DNA of 43,091 nucleotides from Saprospiraceae bacterium (GTDB taxonomy: Bacteria > Bacteroidota > Bacteroidia > Chitinophagales > Saprospiraceae): assembly GCA_021298335.1 (NCBI GenBank), contig JAJTEZ010000009.1:1-43091 (forward strand). The letters run 5' to 3'. The translations under genes were made by a program, and so were the position numbers. The notes under the pieces were generated by a model. The model worked only from the letters and a program-made list of their open reading frames with translations. It did no database searches and was not told the origin of the DNA. Shown piece by piece: positions 33,939 to 42,660 of the stretch (positions are counted from its first letter, which is position 1; each line of letters opens with the position of its first letter).

Positions 33939-36900
33939 TTAAAATGACAGGTTCAATCCAACCATCAATTGACGAGTCAAAGGATAGTTACCAAAGTCAA
34001 CACCGAAGTTGGTATCTGCACCGTTGTTTACGTCCGGATCAATCCCTGAATATTTCGTCAGAGTAAACAGATTTGTTCCCTGCAGATACACTCGCGCACT
34101 TCCGATTCCTGCCTTATCCAGCAGATCTTTAGGCATTGTATACCCAACCTGCAATGTACGCAGTCTGAAGAACGAACCATCTTCTACATAGTAGCTGACA
34201 GATTGTGTATTGTTTGAGAAGTTTGACTTATTGGAAGCCTTTGGAACATTTGTATCTGTTCTTTGTGGAGTCCAGCTGTTATAAAGGAGAGCTGCACTTT
34301 TCTGGTTCTGGAATGATTGCCAGAAATCCAGCCACCACTTATTGTAATTAAAAATTTCATTACCCTGTGAACCAAAGAAATAGGCACTCACGTCAAATGA
34401 CTTGTAATTCAATCCCAAATTCAAACCATATGTGAAATCAGGATGTGGATTACCAATAAATGTACGGTCCTTTGGTGTAATGGCCTTATCTCCATCTACG
34501 TCTTCATATCTGAAGAAACCCGCCTCAGCACCATCCTGATCAGGAGCAGCGTCAACTTCTGCCTGATTCTGGAAAAGACCCACTACATTATAACCATAGA
34601 ACATAGACATAGGCATTTCAATCTGGTTTCTGTTGAAACCGCCGATCCTTGATCCTCCTGCATCAAAAAAGTCAATATCATCGGTATACTTGATGATTTT
34701 GTTTTTATAATGTGTGAAGGTCAACGTAGCATCAAAGCTCAGGTCACTGGTGATTTTTTCCTTATAATCAAGTTGCAGGTCGATACCTGTATTTTGCATG
34801 TCTCCAACATTCAGGGCAGGTGCATCTGCTGCACCATAGATAGAAGGCAATGGAATAGTTACAAGCAAGTCCTTTGATTTCTTCTGGTACAAGTCTACAG
34901 ACAACTGCAACTTTGAATCCAGTAAGGAGGCGTCAAATCCAATATTTGTCGTAATCTGAGTTTCCCACTTTGTATCCGCATTACCCAGTCGTGTAGGTCT
35001 GAAGCCCTGCAGAGATGATGTGGATGAACCATTCAGGTCATAGTTTGAATCTCCGATACCTCCTCCAAACAGGTTGAACTGGTTTGCAGGATTTACCGGC
35101 AACTGGTTACCCATTGTACCGTATCCTCCTCGTACTTTGAGGTCTGTGAGGAAACTGCTGGAACCAATAAAGTCTGTCAGACGAACACCGGCTGACACTG
35201 AAGGGAACGTACCATAACGGAAATCCTTACCAAATCTTGAAGAACCATCACGTCGAACAGTTGCACTCAGGTAGTACTTGTTATCGTAATTGTAATCAGC
35301 TCTTGCAAAATTTGATACAAGTGTTGTCGGAGTACTAAAATAGGAAGTTGATGCAGTAATCTGCGCTCCGTTGTTTACAGTTCTAAATGCAGGATCTGAT
35401 GAAAAATATCCTGCTCTTGCAGCCTGCAGGCCACGTCCCATATCATATTTCACAGCTTCATAACCGGCTACTGCCAGAATGTTGTGTGAATCAAATGACT
35501 TGTTATAGGTTAAAGCATTAGTCCAAACCCAGTCATTGTTGTAATAGCCTGATTCACTGTAAGAAGAACTGGCCTGATTTTCAGCTCTCTCATAAGTGGC
35601 ACTGGTCCAGTCTGTATTATAGCCATTCTGGTAAGACCCTCCAAAAGTAGATTTGAAGTTCAGACCTTCCATCAGCTTCACATCCATATACATAGATCCC
35701 AGCAAACGAATATCTCTTTGTCTGTCATATTGATCTCTTGTAAGGTCGGCATAAATATTTGGTGTACTTCCCAATCTCGACGCAATACCTGTTCCTCCAA
35801 AATCACCTACCTTATAACTGTAGGCACTACCTTGTACAGGTTTGGTAATCAGGTGAGGAATAATTGGCTGAGACATATAAACACGTGAAATCGGACTTTC
35901 CTCAGCTCCATTTCGTGATACTCCCAGTCCGTTACGGCCTGTAATTGTCAAATTTTCACCAATGGTTATCCTTCCTTTTGCAATTTTAAATTCAGAATTT
36001 ACTCTGGCAGAATATCGCTGGAAGAAATTGTTAATGATGATACCTTCCTGATTGAAATAATTCAAGCCCGCATAAAACCTTGCATTTTCGTTTCCACCTG
36101 AAAACGAAAGGTCATGATTCATGATCATCGCATTGCGAGAGATGACCTTAAACCAGTCTGTATCACCCGCCCACGCAGGTAAAGTAGGCTTTGCATTTGT
36201 TGAAGGACCATACACAGGGTGAACCTCATTGGTGCCGTCATTTTTGTACACAAGCCACTGTAAGTCAGCATATTCCTGAGCGTTGAGCAGGTCCAGACCT
36301 CCCAGGTTAGGACTTTGACTACCTACATACGTATCGTAGCTTACCTTTACACCTTTGCTTTGTCCTCTTTTTGTTGTAATCAGGATCACACCATTGGCCG
36401 CCCTTGATCCATAAATGGAGGCTGCTCCGGCATCTTTGAGAACTGACATATTTTCGATATCGTTCGGATTCAGGCTGGAAACATCCTGAGTAGGTACTCC
36501 ATCTACGATATACAACGGATCGTTGGCTCCTGAAAACGAGGTCAATCCCCGGATACGAACCTTGGCAACACCCCCGGGACTTCCATCACCGCCTACAGTG
36601 ACACCGGAAACTCTTCCCTGCAATTGAGAAGTCAGGTTACTGCTTGGGATTTTTATCAACTCGGTAGTATTGACAACCCCCACGGCTCCCGTCAAATCCT
36701 TCTTCTGTTGCGCCACATAACCCGTGACAACAACTTCTTCAAGGACTTTGGAGTCTACCTCCATAGTATAGTCTTTTTTACCGCCACTACCCACTGCAAG
36801 TTCTACAGTCTTATAACCGGTAAATGAAACTACAAGAGTTCCGTTGGTAGCAACACTCAACATGTAACTTCCGTCCACGTCGGTAATTGTGCCATTTAAG

Positions 36901-37076
36901 GTACCTTTTTCGAGGATGTTTACACCGGGAAGACCAAGTCCGGTCTCATCAGTGATAATCCCAGATACCTTGACTTGCTGGGCTGACACCGCACCAGCCA
37001 CAAACACGCAAAAAAGCATGCTCAACATGACTTTCATGGTGCGTTGAATGCATTCGTTTTGTTTGATTTGATACAT
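33939..37076 (-). CDS. SusC/RagA family TonB-linked outer-membrane transporter
   Basis: 1045 aa. After the signal peptide (about 14-32, ending AVSAQ) comes the carboxypeptidase-D regulatory-like domain (VKVSGIITDETGLGLPGVNILEKGT, about 35-110), a TonB-box-like EEVVVTGY (113-120), the plug (about 120-235, LQGRVSGVTV, IRGLTSF, PLYIVDGVP, AASIYGSRAANGVILITTKRG) and the 22-strand barrel ending with the aromatic C-terminus LNLSF. It takes up glycans together with SusD across the outer membrane. The gene comes 24 nt before susD in one operon. A second ATG at 37037 gives a more usual signal-peptide start. The neighbouring GH28 gene suggests pectin fragments as the substrate, which is inference. Confidence 0.94.
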   Translation of the reverse strand: MYQIKQNECIQRTMKVMLSMLFCVFVAGAVSAQQVKVSGIITDETGLGLPGVNILEKGTLNGTITDVDGSYMLSVATNGTLVVSFTGYKTVELAVGSGGKKDYTMEVDSKVLEEVVVTGYVAQQKKDLTGAVGVVNTTELIKIPSSNLTSQLQGRVSGVTVGGDGSPGGVAKVRIRGLTSFSGANDPLYIVDGVPTQDVSSLNPNDIENMSVLKDAGAASIYGSRAANGVILITTKRGQSKGVKVSYDTYVGSQSPNLGGLDLLNAQEYADLQWLVYKNDGTNEVHPVYGPSTNAKPTLPAWAGDTDWFKVISRNAMIMNHDLSFSGGNENARFYAGLNYFNQEGIIINNFFQRYSARVNSEFKIAKGRITIGENLTITGRNGLGVSRNGAEESPISRVYMSQPIIPHLITKPVQGSAYSYKVGDFGGTGIASRLGSTPNIYADLTRDQYDRQRDIRLLGSMYMDVKLMEGLNFKSTFGGSYQNGYNTDWTSATYERAENQASSSYSESGYYNNDWVWTNALTYNKSFDSHNILAVAGYEAVKYDMGRGLQAARAGYFSSDPAFRTVNNGAQITASTSYFSTPTTLVSNFARADYNYDNKYYLSATVRRDGSSRFGKDFRYGTFPSVSAGVRLTDFIGSSSFLTDLKVRGGYGTMGNQLPVNPANQFNLFGGGIGDSNYDLNGSSTSSLQGFRPTRLGNADTKWETQITTNIGFDASLLDSKLQLSVDLYQKKSKDLLVTIPLPSIYGAADAPALNVGDMQNTGIDLQLDYKEKITSDLSFDATLTFTHYKNKIIKYTDDIDFFDAGGSRIGGFNRNQIEMPMSMFYGYNVVGLFQNQAEVDAAPDQDGAEAGFFRYEDVDGDKAITPKDRTFIGNPHPDFTYGLNLGLNYKSFDVSAYFFGSQGNEIFNYNKWWLDFWQSFQNQKSAALLYNSWTPQRTDTNVPKASNKSNFSNNTQSVSYYVEDGSFFRLRTLQVGYTMPKDLLDKAGIGSARVYLQGTNLFTLTKYSGIDPDVNNGADTNFGVDFGNYPLTRQLMVGLNLSF

Positions 37077-37431
37077 GGAAATTTAGTTTAATGAAAGAAT
37101 ATAAACAAGAAATAATGGTTTTTACTAGTTCAAAATGTCAAAATTTTATGGTTTTAACCTAAAAATCATCACAATATTAAATATTTATTAACAAAACAAA
37201 AATCTTTCTAAAAAAAAATTCAACGCAACAATGTTTTACGTTTTACTATCGTGAGTTTTTCCTACATTTAAGTTTGTGAAGTAATGAATACATGCTTTTC
37301 TCCTGTACGTAGAGAGTCTTAACAAATTTTATTTACAATCTATTTTATAAAAATTTCAACATCTTTACACCTTGCCTATGCAATCTTTGCCTTTCTGACT
37401 GAATGCATTATTTGAAATTAAATCACCCTGT
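37077..37431. other. Intergenic region between divergent susC and GH28 genes
   Basis: 355 nt, very AT-rich, holding the promoters of both genes. A TAAGTTTG element (37269-37276) points to the GH28 gene. No consensus -33 TTG lies at the usual spacing, and I see no clear promoter for susC. No regulator gene is adjacent, so control could come from elsewhere. Confidence 0.4.
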
Positions 37432-38994
37432 ATGACAGCAATTCTTCGTTTTTTCTGTGTAGCCATTTGCTTTATCCAGCCGCTTTTTCCCAGTGCTCAA
37501 GACTACAATATTCTTAATGCCGGGGCCAAAGGGGATGGAGTAACACTAAATACCCTGAGCATCCAAAAAGCCATTGACAGTATATCAAGTAGCGGCGGGG
37601 GAAAAATTCTCATACCACCAGGCACTTTTCTGACCGGGACCCTGCAATTAAAATCGCACATTCACCTCTATCTCGAAGAAGGTGCTGTGCTGAAAGGAAG
37701 TCCCAACCTAAAAGATTATAAAATCTACCAGGCGGAAGGTTACGAATTATCACATTATGGAGTTTTGTATGCGCAAAACGAAAATAATATCACCATTTCA
37801 GGCCCGGGAGTCATCGACGGCAATGAAGAAGTATTTTTTCTTTGGAATCAGGCTAAAAAAATTGAATGGGGGGGGGCTGCCAATACCCGCCAGAAAGATG
37901 CTTTCCGAAGCGTGAGTGAAGGCATCGGTGACGGTCCGGTTGTGCCGTTACAAAGACCAAGGCAAATGGTAATTTTTTCAGAGTGTCGTGAAATTACACT
38001 TCGCGATATTCAACTCCTGAGATCCCCCTTCTGGACACTCCATTTTGCTGATTGTGATGGGGTGCTGGTTTCTGGAGTCAGAATTAAAACCAGCCTCGAT
38101 ACTCCCAATAGCGATGGACTTGATATCACTTCCTGTAGCAATGTCAGGGTCTCGGATTGTGACATTCGCACCGGCGATGATGCCATTGCTATCACGGGTT
38201 ATGCAAGACATTTTGAACTTCCAGGTTATGTAAACAAATACAGAGCTTCCGAAAATATCACGATTTCGAACTGTCAGCTTCAATCTCGATCCAGTGGCAT
38301 TCGCATTGGTTTTCTGGATCAGAATTCTGTCAGCAGAATCACCATTCAGAATGTCAATATCATGGACTCCAATCGTGGTATCGGAATATTTGTCCGCGAC
38401 GAAGGTTCCATTAGTGATGTATATATTTCACAAGTTACAATTCAGACCCGATTGCATACCGGCGACTGGTGGGGCAATGGAGAACCGATTCATTTATCAG
38501 CTGTGAGAGGTACTGCAAACGGACCCTTGGGAAAGATCAGAAATATTCATTTCAGAGATATCTATTGCACCGGTGAAAACGGTATTTTACTCTATGGCTC
38601 AGAAGAAAGTCCTTTGGAGGATCTCTCTTTTGAGAACCTGACATTTCAGTTCGAAGGCAGCAAACTACAGAATGCAGCAGGAGGAAACATCGATCTTAGA
38701 GGAGCATTTGGAAATCGACAACTCTTTTCTTCCGATATATCGGCCATCTATGGCCAGCATCTTCGAAATGTGTACTTCAACAGAGCAAAGGTCACATGGA
38801 AACAGGACGTAAGCGCTCCTTTCTATAAGCATGGTATCCACCTGACAGATTTTGAAAAACTGAAATTGTATCAGATTCAAACTTCACCTTCGCCCACTCA
38901 TCCTGAATTGCCGGCAATTGTACTGGAAGATGGCAAATCTGCAGAATTAACAGATACCCCCAAAGCAAAAATCGTGCGAGTAGCTGACCGATAA
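37432..38994 (+). CDS. Glycoside hydrolase family 28 (polygalacturonase-type) enzyme
   Basis: 520 aa. Signal peptide (about 1-23, ending FPSAQ), then a right-handed beta-helix. The active-site motifs of GH28 are recognisable: NSDGLD at 226-231 (Asp228, the NTD position), GDDAIAI at 248-254 (Asp249 and Asp250, the DD pair), and SSGIRIG at 287-293 in the place of the usual GHG. The altered GHG segment means the family is clear but the exact substrate is uncertain: polygalacturonate, rhamnogalacturonan or an exo-acting enzyme is possible. It is exported and divergent from susC/susD, so it probably supplies oligosaccharides to that uptake pair. Confidence 0.88.
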   Translation: MTAILRFFCVAICFIQPLFPSAQDYNILNAGAKGDGVTLNTLSIQKAIDSISSSGGGKILIPPGTFLTGTLQLKSHIHLYLEEGAVLKGSPNLKDYKIYQAEGYELSHYGVLYAQNENNITISGPGVIDGNEEVFFLWNQAKKIEWGGAANTRQKDAFRSVSEGIGDGPVVPLQRPRQMVIFSECREITLRDIQLLRSPFWTLHFADCDGVLVSGVRIKTSLDTPNSDGLDITSCSNVRVSDCDIRTGDDAIAITGYARHFELPGYVNKYRASENITISNCQLQSRSSGIRIGFLDQNSVSRITIQNVNIMDSNRGIGIFVRDEGSISDVYISQVTIQTRLHTGDWWGNGEPIHLSAVRGTANGPLGKIRNIHFRDIYCTGENGILLYGSEESPLEDLSFENLTFQFEGSKLQNAAGGNIDLRGAFGNRQLFSSDISAIYGQHLRNVYFNRAKVTWKQDVSAPFYKHGIHLTDFEKLKLYQIQTSPSPTHPELPAIVLEDGKSAELTDTPKAKIVRVADR

Positions 38995-39000
38995 TGGAAG

Positions 39001-39030
39001 GAGTATCGGACACAAATGAGCCCGATACCC
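39001..39030. terminator. Hairpin between convergent GH28 and htpG genes
   Basis: GTATCGG (39003-39009) and CCGATAC (39022-39028) form a 7-bp stem. T-runs are weak on both strands, so it may be a factor-assisted terminator or a transcript-stabilising hairpin. Confidence 0.45.
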
Positions 39031-39037
39031 TTTACAG

Positions 39038-40906
39038 TTATTTGATAAATGTGAGGCTTTTCTGAATAAATTCAGTCAGGGCCTCTCCTTTGAGCATTTG
39101 CTGATTCAGCAAGGCAAGGTCGTGCAGATAAGTAGCAAAAGCAGCTTTCTCTTCCTCTGACTCCATTTTTAACAATTTATCTGAAATCAATGGATGATTG
39201 GAGTTGATGACCACGTTGTGGCTATCCGGAAACATGCCTGCATCCATGCCCTGCATGGCCTGCATTTCCTTCATCCTACGCATAAACTCCGGACGGGTAA
39301 TCAGCACCGGGTGATCTGTGGGAGACAGCGCTTTCAATTCGACATGTCCCAATCCCAGATTTTTGACAGACTGGCTAAACAATTCCTTGACTTTTTCCTG
39401 ATCTTTTTCAGAAAGCACAGATTCGCGCTTTTCATCTTTCTGGACCAGCTGATCGGCAGTGTCTGAATCCACTCGAACAAAGGTCACTTCATTACCTTTA
39501 TATTCAATGTGCTGCATGAAGTGATTATCAATGATCGTATCCATTTCAAGGACATCGTATCCATACTCCTTTGCTGCAGCGATGTACGAATGTTGTGTTG
39601 CAGGGTCGTTGGCATAAAGATAGATGACTTTATTGTGCTTATCTGTCTGATTGTCCTTGACTTTTTCCTTGTATTCTTCCAACGTAAAATGAAGGTTGTC
39701 CAGATTTTTCAGAAGTACAAACTGGCTTGCCTTTTCATTGAATTTTTCATCAGAAATCATCCCGTATTTTACAAAGGTACTGATCTCCTTCCACTTATCT
39801 TCGTATGAATTTCTATCGGTCGAAAATAATGACTGTAACTTTTCAGCCACCTTCTTAGAGATATATGTATTGATTTTTTTTACGTTTGCATCCGACTGCA
39901 AATAACTTCGGGACACATTCAAGGGTATGTCTGGTGAATCAATGACACCATGGAGCAGCATCAGAAATTCCGGTACGATTTCCTTGACATCATCGGTGAT
40001 AAACACCTGGTTTGAATATAACTGAATTTTGTTTTTCTGAACTTCAAAGCTATTGCTCAGCTTAGGGAAATACAGGATTCCTGTCAGATTGAATGGATAA
40101 TCAATATTCAGATGAATCCAGAACAATGGAGGTTGGCTGTAAGGATGTAATTCATTGTAAAAGGAAGTATAATCCTCGTCTGTCAGATCGGCAGGCTTCA
40201 TCTTCCAGATAGGGTGCGGGTTATTGATGATATCATCCACCTCCGTTTTGATCTCCTGCTTTGTGTCGCCTTCGCCTTCATACGACGTCTCAGTCTTAGT
40301 ACCAAACTTGATTTCTACAGGTAAAAACTTGCAGTATTTATTGAGGAGTTCACGGATCCGCCAATCATTCAGGTAGTCACTGTTTTCTTCATTGATGTGG
40401 AGGATAATTTCCGTACCTCTTTCTGTTCTGGAATGAGGCTCCATTATATATTCCGGATTACCATCACAGGTCCACTGCACGGCTGGCGCATCGTCTCTCC
40501 AGGATTTTGTGATGACATCTACTTTATCTGCCACCATAAAAGCTGAGTAGAATCCAAGACCAAAATGACCAATAATGGTGGCATCATCCTTATACTTGGA
40601 CAAAAATTCTTCAGCAGAGGAGAAGGCTAGCTGGTTGAGGTATTTATTGACTTCCTCTTCCGTCATGCCTATTCCTTTATCCAGAATATGAAGTGTTTTT
40701 GCGTCTTTATCAATTTTGATTTCAATGCGCGTATCCCCAATATCTCCTTTTACTTCTCCTTTTTGAGCCAGTGTCTTAATCTTGGTGGTGGCATCAACCG
40801 CGTTGGAAACCAATTCTCTGAGAAAAATTTCATGATCAGAGTATAAAAACTTCTTGATGATGGGAAAAATATTTTCCGCCTGGACTGAAATATTGCCTTT
40901 TGACAT
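39038..40906 (-). CDS. htpG: HtpG, Hsp90-type molecular chaperone
   Basis: 622 aa. The GHKL ATP-binding domain starts at residue 1, with ELVSNAVDA (Glu31, Asn35), DKGIGM (Asp76) and GHFGLGFYS (113-121) as the N, G1 and G2 boxes. The middle domain includes Arg-containing FPLNVSRSYLQ-type sequence (IPLNVSRSYLQ), and the C-terminal dimerisation domain follows; no MEEVD tail is present. It is the cytosolic bacterial Hsp90, assisting late folding. Length is typical (about 620-630). Upstream there is a TGACA-N3-TGACA pair (40967-40979) and the palindrome TGCCATGGCA (40950-40959), features shared in kind with the hsp20 upstream region. Confidence 0.95.
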   Translation of the reverse strand: MSKGNISVQAENIFPIIKKFLYSDHEIFLRELVSNAVDATTKIKTLAQKGEVKGDIGDTRIEIKIDKDAKTLHILDKGIGMTEEEVNKYLNQLAFSSAEEFLSKYKDDATIIGHFGLGFYSAFMVADKVDVITKSWRDDAPAVQWTCDGNPEYIMEPHSRTERGTEIILHINEENSDYLNDWRIRELLNKYCKFLPVEIKFGTKTETSYEGEGDTKQEIKTEVDDIINNPHPIWKMKPADLTDEDYTSFYNELHPYSQPPLFWIHLNIDYPFNLTGILYFPKLSNSFEVQKNKIQLYSNQVFITDDVKEIVPEFLMLLHGVIDSPDIPLNVSRSYLQSDANVKKINTYISKKVAEKLQSLFSTDRNSYEDKWKEISTFVKYGMISDEKFNEKASQFVLLKNLDNLHFTLEEYKEKVKDNQTDKHNKVIYLYANDPATQHSYIAAAKEYGYDVLEMDTIIDNHFMQHIEYKGNEVTFVRVDSDTADQLVQKDEKRESVLSEKDQEKVKELFSQSVKNLGLGHVELKALSPTDHPVLITRPEFMRRMKEMQAMQGMDAGMFPDSHNVVINSNHPLISDKLLKMESEEEKAAFATYLHDLALLNQQMLKGEALTEFIQKSLTFIK

Positions 40907-40949
40907 ATTAGTTAGCTATTTTGGTTCTTTTCTTTAAGTTCAAAGTTTA

Positions 40950-41000
40950 TGCCATGGCAAATAAAATGACAAATTGACATATTTTTTGCCATTTTTGCCA
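40950..41000. promoter_or_regulatory. TGnCA repeat cluster upstream of htpG
   Basis: Palindrome TGCCATGGCA (40950-40959), TGACA-N3-TGACA (40967-40979) and TGCCA-N4-TGCCA (40987-41000). The TGACA pair overlaps the TTG position of a possible htpG promoter (TTG-N21-AAACTTTG on the minus strand). Probable binding site of a stress regulator; regulator unknown. Confidence 0.35.
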
Positions 41001-41041
41001 GACTTAAAAACTGTAAGTATTCATCACATTTGATTCTTACG

Positions 41042-41049
41042 TACATTTG
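41042..41049 (+). promoter_or_regulatory. -7 promoter element of the lipoprotein esterase gene
   Basis: TACATTTG, 33 nt before the ATG; no TTG at the usual spacing. Confidence 0.4.
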
Positions 41050-41082
41050 TTATTTCATTCGTATCCAAAAAATTAGTCAAAA

Positions 41083-41871
41083 ATGCGCAGGTCAATGTGG
41101 GTTAGTATCGGGTTAGCCGCTCTTTTTTTTTCTTGTGCAGGACATCGCAAAGGTGTTTTGGAAGCCCGTGTTCATAAAGCTGCCGGAGGACAAGCCCTGC
41201 CGTATGTGATGTATTATCCACCCGGCAAGCAGGCAAAGCCGTTGCCTGTGTTTATTTGGCTCCATGGGGCGGGTGAGAGGGGCGATGACAATGTCAGCCA
41301 GCTGATCCATATCGTTCCGTATCTGGCATCTTCGATTGTGCAGGAAAAATATCCGTGTGTCGTAGTCGCTCCGCAATGCCCCAGGGAAGATTACTGGGCC
41401 CCCATTGAGAGGAATGCCTGGAAGATCATCAATGGAGGACAATGTACTGCGCCCATGCAAGGGGTGATTGATTTGATTGAAAAAATCAAAAAAGATCCAA
41501 ACGTTGATGCCAGCAGAATTTATGTGGGTGGTTTATCCATGGGTGGTTTTGGCACGCTTGATTTACTCAGCCGAAAAGCTGAATGGATCGCAGCAGCAGT
41601 GCCTGTTTGCGGGGGAGCCGACCTGGAAAAAGCAAAACGTTACGCAGAAGTACCTCTTTGGGTCTTTCACGGAGCAAAGGATCCTGTCGTTCCGGCAGAC
41701 TTTTCCAGGGATCTGATACGCGAGCTTGAAGCTTCCGGCGGACACCCAAAATATACAGAATATCCTGAAGGAGGACACAATGTGTGGAATGATGCAATCC
41801 GTGATCCCGGCTTGCTTCCCTGGTTGTTTGCACAGAAAAAATCTGTTGCTTTTGGTCCAAAAGGCAAATAA
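41083..41871 (+). CDS. Lipoprotein alpha/beta hydrolase (esterase/prolyl oligopeptidase-like)
   Basis: 262 aa. The signal ends in the lipobox FFSC (Cys18), so the mature protein is a lipoprotein. The catalytic triad is in place: oxyanion-hole region IWLHGAGERG, nucleophile elbow GGLSMGG (Ser152), Asp200 in FHGAKDPVVP and His232 in EGGHNVWND. The layout, with a GAGERGDD segment, is that of the phospholipase/carboxylesterase or feruloyl esterase-like hydrolases often found beside pectin-degrading genes. A role in removing ester groups from plant polymers is possible but not established. It stands alone, divergent from htpG. Confidence 0.82.
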   Translation: MRRSMWVSIGLAALFFSCAGHRKGVLEARVHKAAGGQALPYVMYYPPGKQAKPLPVFIWLHGAGERGDDNVSQLIHIVPYLASSIVQEKYPCVVVAPQCPREDYWAPIERNAWKIINGGQCTAPMQGVIDLIEKIKKDPNVDASRIYVGGLSMGGFGTLDLLSRKAEWIAAAVPVCGGADLEKAKRYAEVPLWVFHGAKDPVVPADFSRDLIRELEASGGHPKYTEYPEGGHNVWNDAIRDPGLLPWLFAQKKSVAFGPKGK

Positions 41872-41901
41872 AACCCTCTTCCAAAATTGAGAAGCACACC
41901 A

Positions 41902-42528
41902 TTACCGGTGGAAAATCTTCCGTGAATTTATATTCTTGTAAAATTTATCTTCCGCCCATTTTACGGGATTATTGATGATGTATTCCGAAACTCGTTTATG
42001 GGATTGTTCATTACGAATAATATTCTCATAATAATTGCGTTGCCATAATTTACCCATTGTTGCATTTTTGGATTTGTAAATATCCAAACATCCATTTACC
42101 ACCAACGATTTATATGCACCAACAATATCGGATACCGTAGTAGAGGCAATCCCTTGCGGTTGCCCTTTTTTTGGGGCAGGGGTAAAACCTATCCCTTGCG
42201 GTTGCCCTTTTTTTGGGGCAGGGGTAAAACCTGCCCCTGCGGATGCATCGTTCAATATAATAATGCCGTGCATATGGTTGGGCATTATTTGAAATACATC
42301 CAATTCAATATTTGAAAACCGGTCTGATAATTTAACCCATTCATCAAATGCAATTTGTCCATATTCATTCAATATTATTTCCCCATTCACCACATTCCCG
42401 AACCGACAAATTCTATCCTGACAGCAAATGGTAATGAAATACAAACCCTCCTGGGCATAATCGTATCCATTCAACCGAATGGATCGGCGATGGTGAATGT
42501 TCGGGTTGTACTTTAGTTTGTTGTTCAT
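41902..42528 (-). CDS. REP-associated tyrosine transposase (Y1/HUH)
   Basis: 208 aa, IS200/REP-type. The start RRSIRLNGYDYAQEGLYFITICCQDR and the metal-binding MPNHMHGIIIL (His85, His87, the HUH pair) are typical of RAYT proteins; the nucleophile is Tyr166 or Tyr167 in WQRNYYENIIRN. Between the two, residues 97-128 are a Pro/Gly-rich linker with a 14-residue unit (GFTPAPKKGQPQGI) repeated twice, encoded by an exact tandem 42-bp repeat at 42149-42232. Family members bind and process REP hairpins. The rest of the frame is intact, so the protein may be active. A -7 box (42549-42556) precedes it. Confidence 0.85.
   Translation of the reverse strand: MNNKLKYNPNIHHRRSIRLNGYDYAQEGLYFITICCQDRICRFGNVVNGEIILNEYGQIAFDEWVKLSDRFSNIELDVFQIMPNHMHGIIILNDASAGAGFTPAPKKGQPQGIGFTPAPKKGQPQGIASTTVSDIVGAYKSLVVNGCLDIYKSKNATMGKLWQRNYYENIIRNEQSHKRVSEYIINNPVKWAEDKFYKNINSRKIFHR
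42149..42232. repeat. Exact 2 x 42-bp tandem repeat of REP-like sequence inside the transposase gene
   Basis: Copies at 42149-42190 and 42191-42232 are identical and keep the frame (14 codons each). The region can fold into stems such as GGGGCAGG/CCTGCCCC (42215-42222 with 42230-42237) and GGCAA/TTGCC (42145-42149 with 42160-42164), like the hairpins these enzymes recognise. Confidence 0.85.
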
Positions 42529-42548
42529 CTCTTTTACAGTTTAGACTG

Positions 42549-42556
42549 CAAATTTA
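42549..42556 (-). promoter_or_regulatory. -7 promoter element of the transposase gene
   Basis: TAAATTTG on the minus strand, 20 nt upstream of the start codon; no TTG at the usual spacing. Confidence 0.35.
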
Positions 42557-42660
42557 CCGCATTTGCATATAATTCCACAGTTGCCAACCTTGGAGGCATG
42601 ACCAAAATGGTCGGTGAAATAATTTTTTTCAGAAATACCAATAAACCTTACTGGAGAAGG

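Noticed and set aside
40974-40995. Sigma-54-type promoter (TGACAT-N5-TTGC) between htpG and the esterase gene
   Set aside because: The spacing fits, but the critical second G of the -24 GG is A; the nearby TACATTTG box is a simpler explanation for the esterase promoter.
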